A stretch of DNA of 14,755 bases, taken from positions 1 to 14,755 of the forward strand of contig NZ_CALNBI010000041.1 in the NCBI RefSeq assembly GCF_937874145.1, in the 5' to 3' direction. Under the pieces are notes generated by a model. It was not told where the DNA came from. It saw nothing but the letters and a program-made list of their open reading frames with translations, and searched no databases. This document shows positions 13,116 to 14,755 of the stretch, one piece after another. The first letter of the stretch is position 1, and every line of letters begins with the position of its first letter. The DNA comes from an uncultured Chitinophaga sp. (GTDB lineage Bacteria; Bacteroidota; Bacteroidia; Chitinophagales; Chitinophagaceae). Position numbers and translations under genes: made by a program.

Positions 13116-13195
13116 TTATCAGGGAAACGTTAACGATACGGTCAGAATATTTTTCAAAATTGATGTCGCGATGATCGAATTACCAGAAAAGAATT

Positions 13196-13203
13196 TATTT
13201 TTG
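13196..13203 (+). promoter_or_regulatory. -7 element of the second tRNA-Leu
   Basis: TATTTTTG followed by C matches the consensus exactly and equals the -7 element of the first tRNA-Leu. Unlike that gene, there is no TTTG at 17-22 nt upstream, so the promoter appears incomplete. The tRNA starts 16 nt later. Confidence 0.6.
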
Positions 13204-13218
13204 CGACCTTAAACACCC

Positions 13219-13302
13219 GCGGAGGTGGCGAAATTGGTAGACGCGCTACTTTGAGGTGGTAGTGCCTGAAAGGGCTTGGGAGTTCGAATCTCCTCTTCCG
13301 CA
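13219..13302 (+). tRNA. tRNA-Leu (anticodon GAG), copy 2
   Basis: Identical to copy 1 over 84 nt except for one base: T at 13296 where copy 1 has C at 12508. This turns the sixth acceptor pair from G-C into a G-U wobble, which should be tolerated. Anticodon loop, variable arm and T arm are unchanged, so it also reads CUC/CUU. CCA is not encoded. A terminator follows. Confidence 0.96.
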
Positions 13303-13311
13303 CATACAAAT

Positions 13312-13349
13312 AAAAAGGAGTCATTTCTCGGGAAATGGCTCCTTTTTTT
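13312..13349 (+). terminator. Terminator of the second tRNA-Leu
   Basis: A long stem (AAAAGGAGTCATTT, 13313-13326, with AAATGGCTCCTTTT, 13333-13346, one T-G wobble) closes a 6-nt loop and ends in seven T (13343-13349). Its sequence is unrelated to the terminator of copy 1. The convergent gene ends 17 nt away and may use the same hairpin, because an A run on the other side of the stem supplies a U tract in that direction. Confidence 0.88.
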
Positions 13350-13365
13350 ATTCAGTTCCCGGCCG

Positions 13366-14298
13366 CTATTTGAGGCTCACCACCGCCAGCACCAGCAAAG
13401 CCATGCCTGCAGTGGCGGATGCAATCGCCACATACGGTAACTTGCGTTGGGATTTCCTGTCTTTCAGGAACTCGGTTTTCATCGCGTCATGCCCCTCAAC
13501 TGCCTGCAATCCCGGGAGTGCTTTTTTCATTTCCGCACCTTCATAGAAGATATTGGACCGTTGCTCCGGCAGCGCTTCCGCTAACCGGTAAAAATAGGCT
13601 GGCTGATGCATAGCGATGGAATCGATGGCCGTCCGGAAGTGATGGTTCCGCCAGGGCTTATCGTGTTGCAGATAATACAGGCTGTCGGTAACGGCGGAAA
13701 ATTCCATTGTCCTGATATGTTCCCCAATGTACCGGGTGATCCTGTCTTTCCGTTCTTCCACGTTTATCACACTGTCTTCGATGTTGCGCAATTGCTTTTC
13801 AGCGAGGTCCCGGAACCCGGTGTGCTCCAGGGCTTCGCCCGGCAACTGGCCCCAAATGTGGAGCACTTCCGCATTGCAGCGCCATTGCGGGAACCGGGCG
13901 CTTAACTTTTGGCAAAGTGATACCTGCCGGGAGTTGTACCAGGCGCTGTTGAGTTGGGATTTATCAATCGGACCGGCAGGCTGGAGCAGTTTATATGAAT
14001 ATTTTTTTCCGTTTTGGGTGATGAGCTCCCAGCCGCCATTCCTCCGGAGCCTGGTTTTTCGGCCGGTGAAGTTGCCGTCTGGTTGTCTGAAGAGCGTGTC
14101 CTCGCTTAAAATGCGCAAACCGCCGCCCCTAAACGACCGGCTGTGACCTATTTCGTGCATGATGGCGGTGTCCGTCCCGGCTTGCACGAACCAGGAGAAC
14201 TTTTGGTTATGATAAACCAATTGCGTTGCCTCAGCCGGGTCTTGGGCTTTAATATTTTGCGAGCATAAAAGTGCGAGAATGGGTAGCAAATTTTTCAT
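13366..14298 (-). CDS. Unrecognised exported protein with C-terminal membrane anchor, 310 aa
   Basis: I recognise no family. An N-terminal signal peptide (MKNLLPILALLCSQNIKAQ, likely cleaved after KAQ) and a C-terminal membrane helix at about 289-308 (VAIASATAGMALLVLAVVS) with one basic residue after it predict a periplasm-facing protein held in the inner membrane. The first 100 mature residues look beta-rich (LRILSEDTLFRQPDG, KTRLRRNGGWELITQNGKKY). The middle (150-270) is largely helical and charged, with DLAEKQLRNIEDSVINVEERKDRITRY-type segments. HEIGH at 48-52 matches the HExxH zinc-protease pattern but lies near the N-terminus, and no third ligand is evident, so a protease role is not supported. 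It is convergent with the second tRNA-Leu and divergent from the DUF2130 gene. Confidence 0.72.
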   Translation of the reverse strand: MKNLLPILALLCSQNIKAQDPAEATQLVYHNQKFSWFVQAGTDTAIMHEIGHSRSFRGGGLRILSEDTLFRQPDGNFTGRKTRLRRNGGWELITQNGKKYSYKLLQPAGPIDKSQLNSAWYNSRQVSLCQKLSARFPQWRCNAEVLHIWGQLPGEALEHTGFRDLAEKQLRNIEDSVINVEERKDRITRYIGEHIRTMEFSAVTDSLYYLQHDKPWRNHHFRTAIDSIAMHQPAYFYRLAEALPEQRSNIFYEGAEMKKALPGLQAVEGHDAMKTEFLKDRKSQRKLPYVAIASATAGMALLVLAVVSLK

Positions 14299-14360
14299 CA
14301 GGTATGGAAGGGATTTTTAACTGCGGCTTGGGCCGTGCTATTCCGTAAGCTACAAAAAGG

Positions 14361-14375
14361 ATTGGAATATCCAAT
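14361..14375. repeat. 15-bp palindrome in divergent promoter region
   Basis: ATTGGA and TCCAAT form perfect 6-bp arms around ATA. The repeat is midway between the divergent starts at 14298 and 14483, and 35 bp upstream of the predicted -7 element of the DUF2130 gene. It is a possible operator; no regulator is adjacent. Confidence 0.35.
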
Positions 14376-14410
14376 GTTCCGCCACCCGGAAATCTAAACC
14401 GAAAATCGGC

Positions 14411-14418
14411 TAACTTTG
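14411..14418 (+). promoter_or_regulatory. -7 promoter element of the DUF2130 gene
   Basis: TAACTTTG followed by C matches TAnnTTTG exactly. No TTTG is seen at the -33 distance. Transcription from here would give a leader of about 55-60 nt before the ATG at 14483. Confidence 0.5.
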
Positions 14419-14482
14419 CCGCTGCGCAGATACAATGCGTACCAATGCCTGTAATTTGACCGCAGGCTAAATCATGTGAACT

Positions 14483-14755
14483 ATGGGAACAAACGTCACC
14501 TGCCCCAATTGCGGGCATCTGTTTGTCATGGAAGACGCCATGGCCGCAGAAATAAAGAAAGACCTCCGTGGAAAGATGGAATCCGAGTGGCGTAAACGCG
14601 TGGAGGCGCTCGAAGCCCAGAAATCCGAAATAGAACAAGCCAAGCAACAGGTCGTACTCGAACGCCAGCAAGTTTCGCAGGAGAAGCAGCGGCAGGAAGA
14701 CGAGCTGCATAAACGCCTGCAGTCCGAAAAACTCAAACTGCAGGAATCCCTCGGG
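14483..14755 (+). CDS. DUF2130-like zinc-ribbon/coiled-coil protein, N-terminal part (cut by window edge)
   Basis: Ninety-one residues are visible and the frame is still open at the window edge. The start MGTNVTCPNCGHLF holds a CxxC (Cys7, Cys10) with His12, as in a small zinc-binding knuckle. From about residue 18 onward the protein is a continuous charged helix with heptad character (MEDAMAAEIKKDL, VEALEAQKSEIEQAKQQVV, QEKQRQEDELHKRLQSEKL), a long coiled coil. A CPNCG start followed by a Glu/Gln/Lys-rich coiled coil is how DUF2130 proteins begin; their conserved C-terminal domain would lie beyond the window, so the assignment is provisional. Function of the family is unknown. ATG at 14483 is chosen because the only closer upstream ATG (14474) meets a stop at once. 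It is divergent from the exported-protein gene. Confidence 0.75.
   Translation, partial: MGTNVTCPNCGHLFVMEDAMAAEIKKDLRGKMESEWRKRVEALEAQKSEIEQAKQQVVLERQQVSQEKQRQEDELHKRLQSEKLKLQESLG

Noticed and set aside
12515..13218. The segment between the tRNA-Leu copies as an integrative element
   Set aside because: There is no integrase or recombinase, and both tRNA copies are complete; classical tRNA integration duplicates only the 3' end. A tandem tRNA pair with an insertion, or a duplication, fits better.

Overview
The window comes from a member of the Bacteroidota, most likely a Chitinophaga-like genus (Chitinophagaceae). Two things support this. Several genes and tRNAs are preceded by the Bacteroidota vegetative promoter (-33 TTTG, about 19-20 nt, -7 TAnnTTTG), and Shine-Dalgarno sequences are absent or weak. 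The gene families are also typical: NamZ/DUF1343, a DUF6786-like lipoprotein, an AHQLGTP-type histidine kinase and a DUF2130 protein. The genus is inferred from gene style, not from a database match. Coding DNA is GC-rich apart from one clearly AT-rich island.

Layout. 1-1511 (minus): namZ-like exo-N-acetylmuramidase followed by fmt, which runs off the left edge; probably one transcript. 1611-4600 (plus): SlyD-type FKBP isomerase with its own terminator, peptidase T, then an exbB-exbD proton-channel pair ending in a hairpin shared with the convergent prmC. 4658-6165 (minus): prmC and an unrecognised secreted protein. 6385-8010 (plus): ribD and a YigZ/IMPACT protein. 8011-9207 (minus): a DUF6786-like lipoprotein whose stop codon abuts that of yigZ. 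9403-9815: tRNA-Gly(GCC), its terminator, and about 250 bp of repeat-containing DNA without a clear gene. 9816-11113 (minus): a 64-aa membrane protein with its own promoter and a family 2 glycosyltransferase that appears to start with TTG. 11211-12377 (plus): an orphan sensor histidine kinase divergent from the glycosyltransferase. 12431-13302: two almost identical tRNA-Leu(GAG) genes flanking a YefM-YoeB toxin-antitoxin operon. 13366-14298 (minus): an unrecognised exported protein with a C-terminal membrane anchor. 14483-edge (plus): start of a DUF2130 coiled-coil protein.

Most genes are housekeeping: translation initiation (fmt) and termination (prmC), riboflavin synthesis (ribD), peptide turnover (pepT, namZ), protein folding (FKBP) and envelope energisation (exbBD). 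The accessory element is yefM-yoeB. It has intact toxin catalytic residues, an operator-like array of three GTAC cores spaced 12 and 11 bp apart, and AT-rich DNA bounded by a tRNA gene duplication. I see no CRISPR array, insertion sequence, phage gene or biosynthetic cluster. I found no convincing wholly new multi-gene system; the best leads are the tRNA-bounded toxin-antitoxin module and the unexplained DNA downstream of tRNA-Gly.
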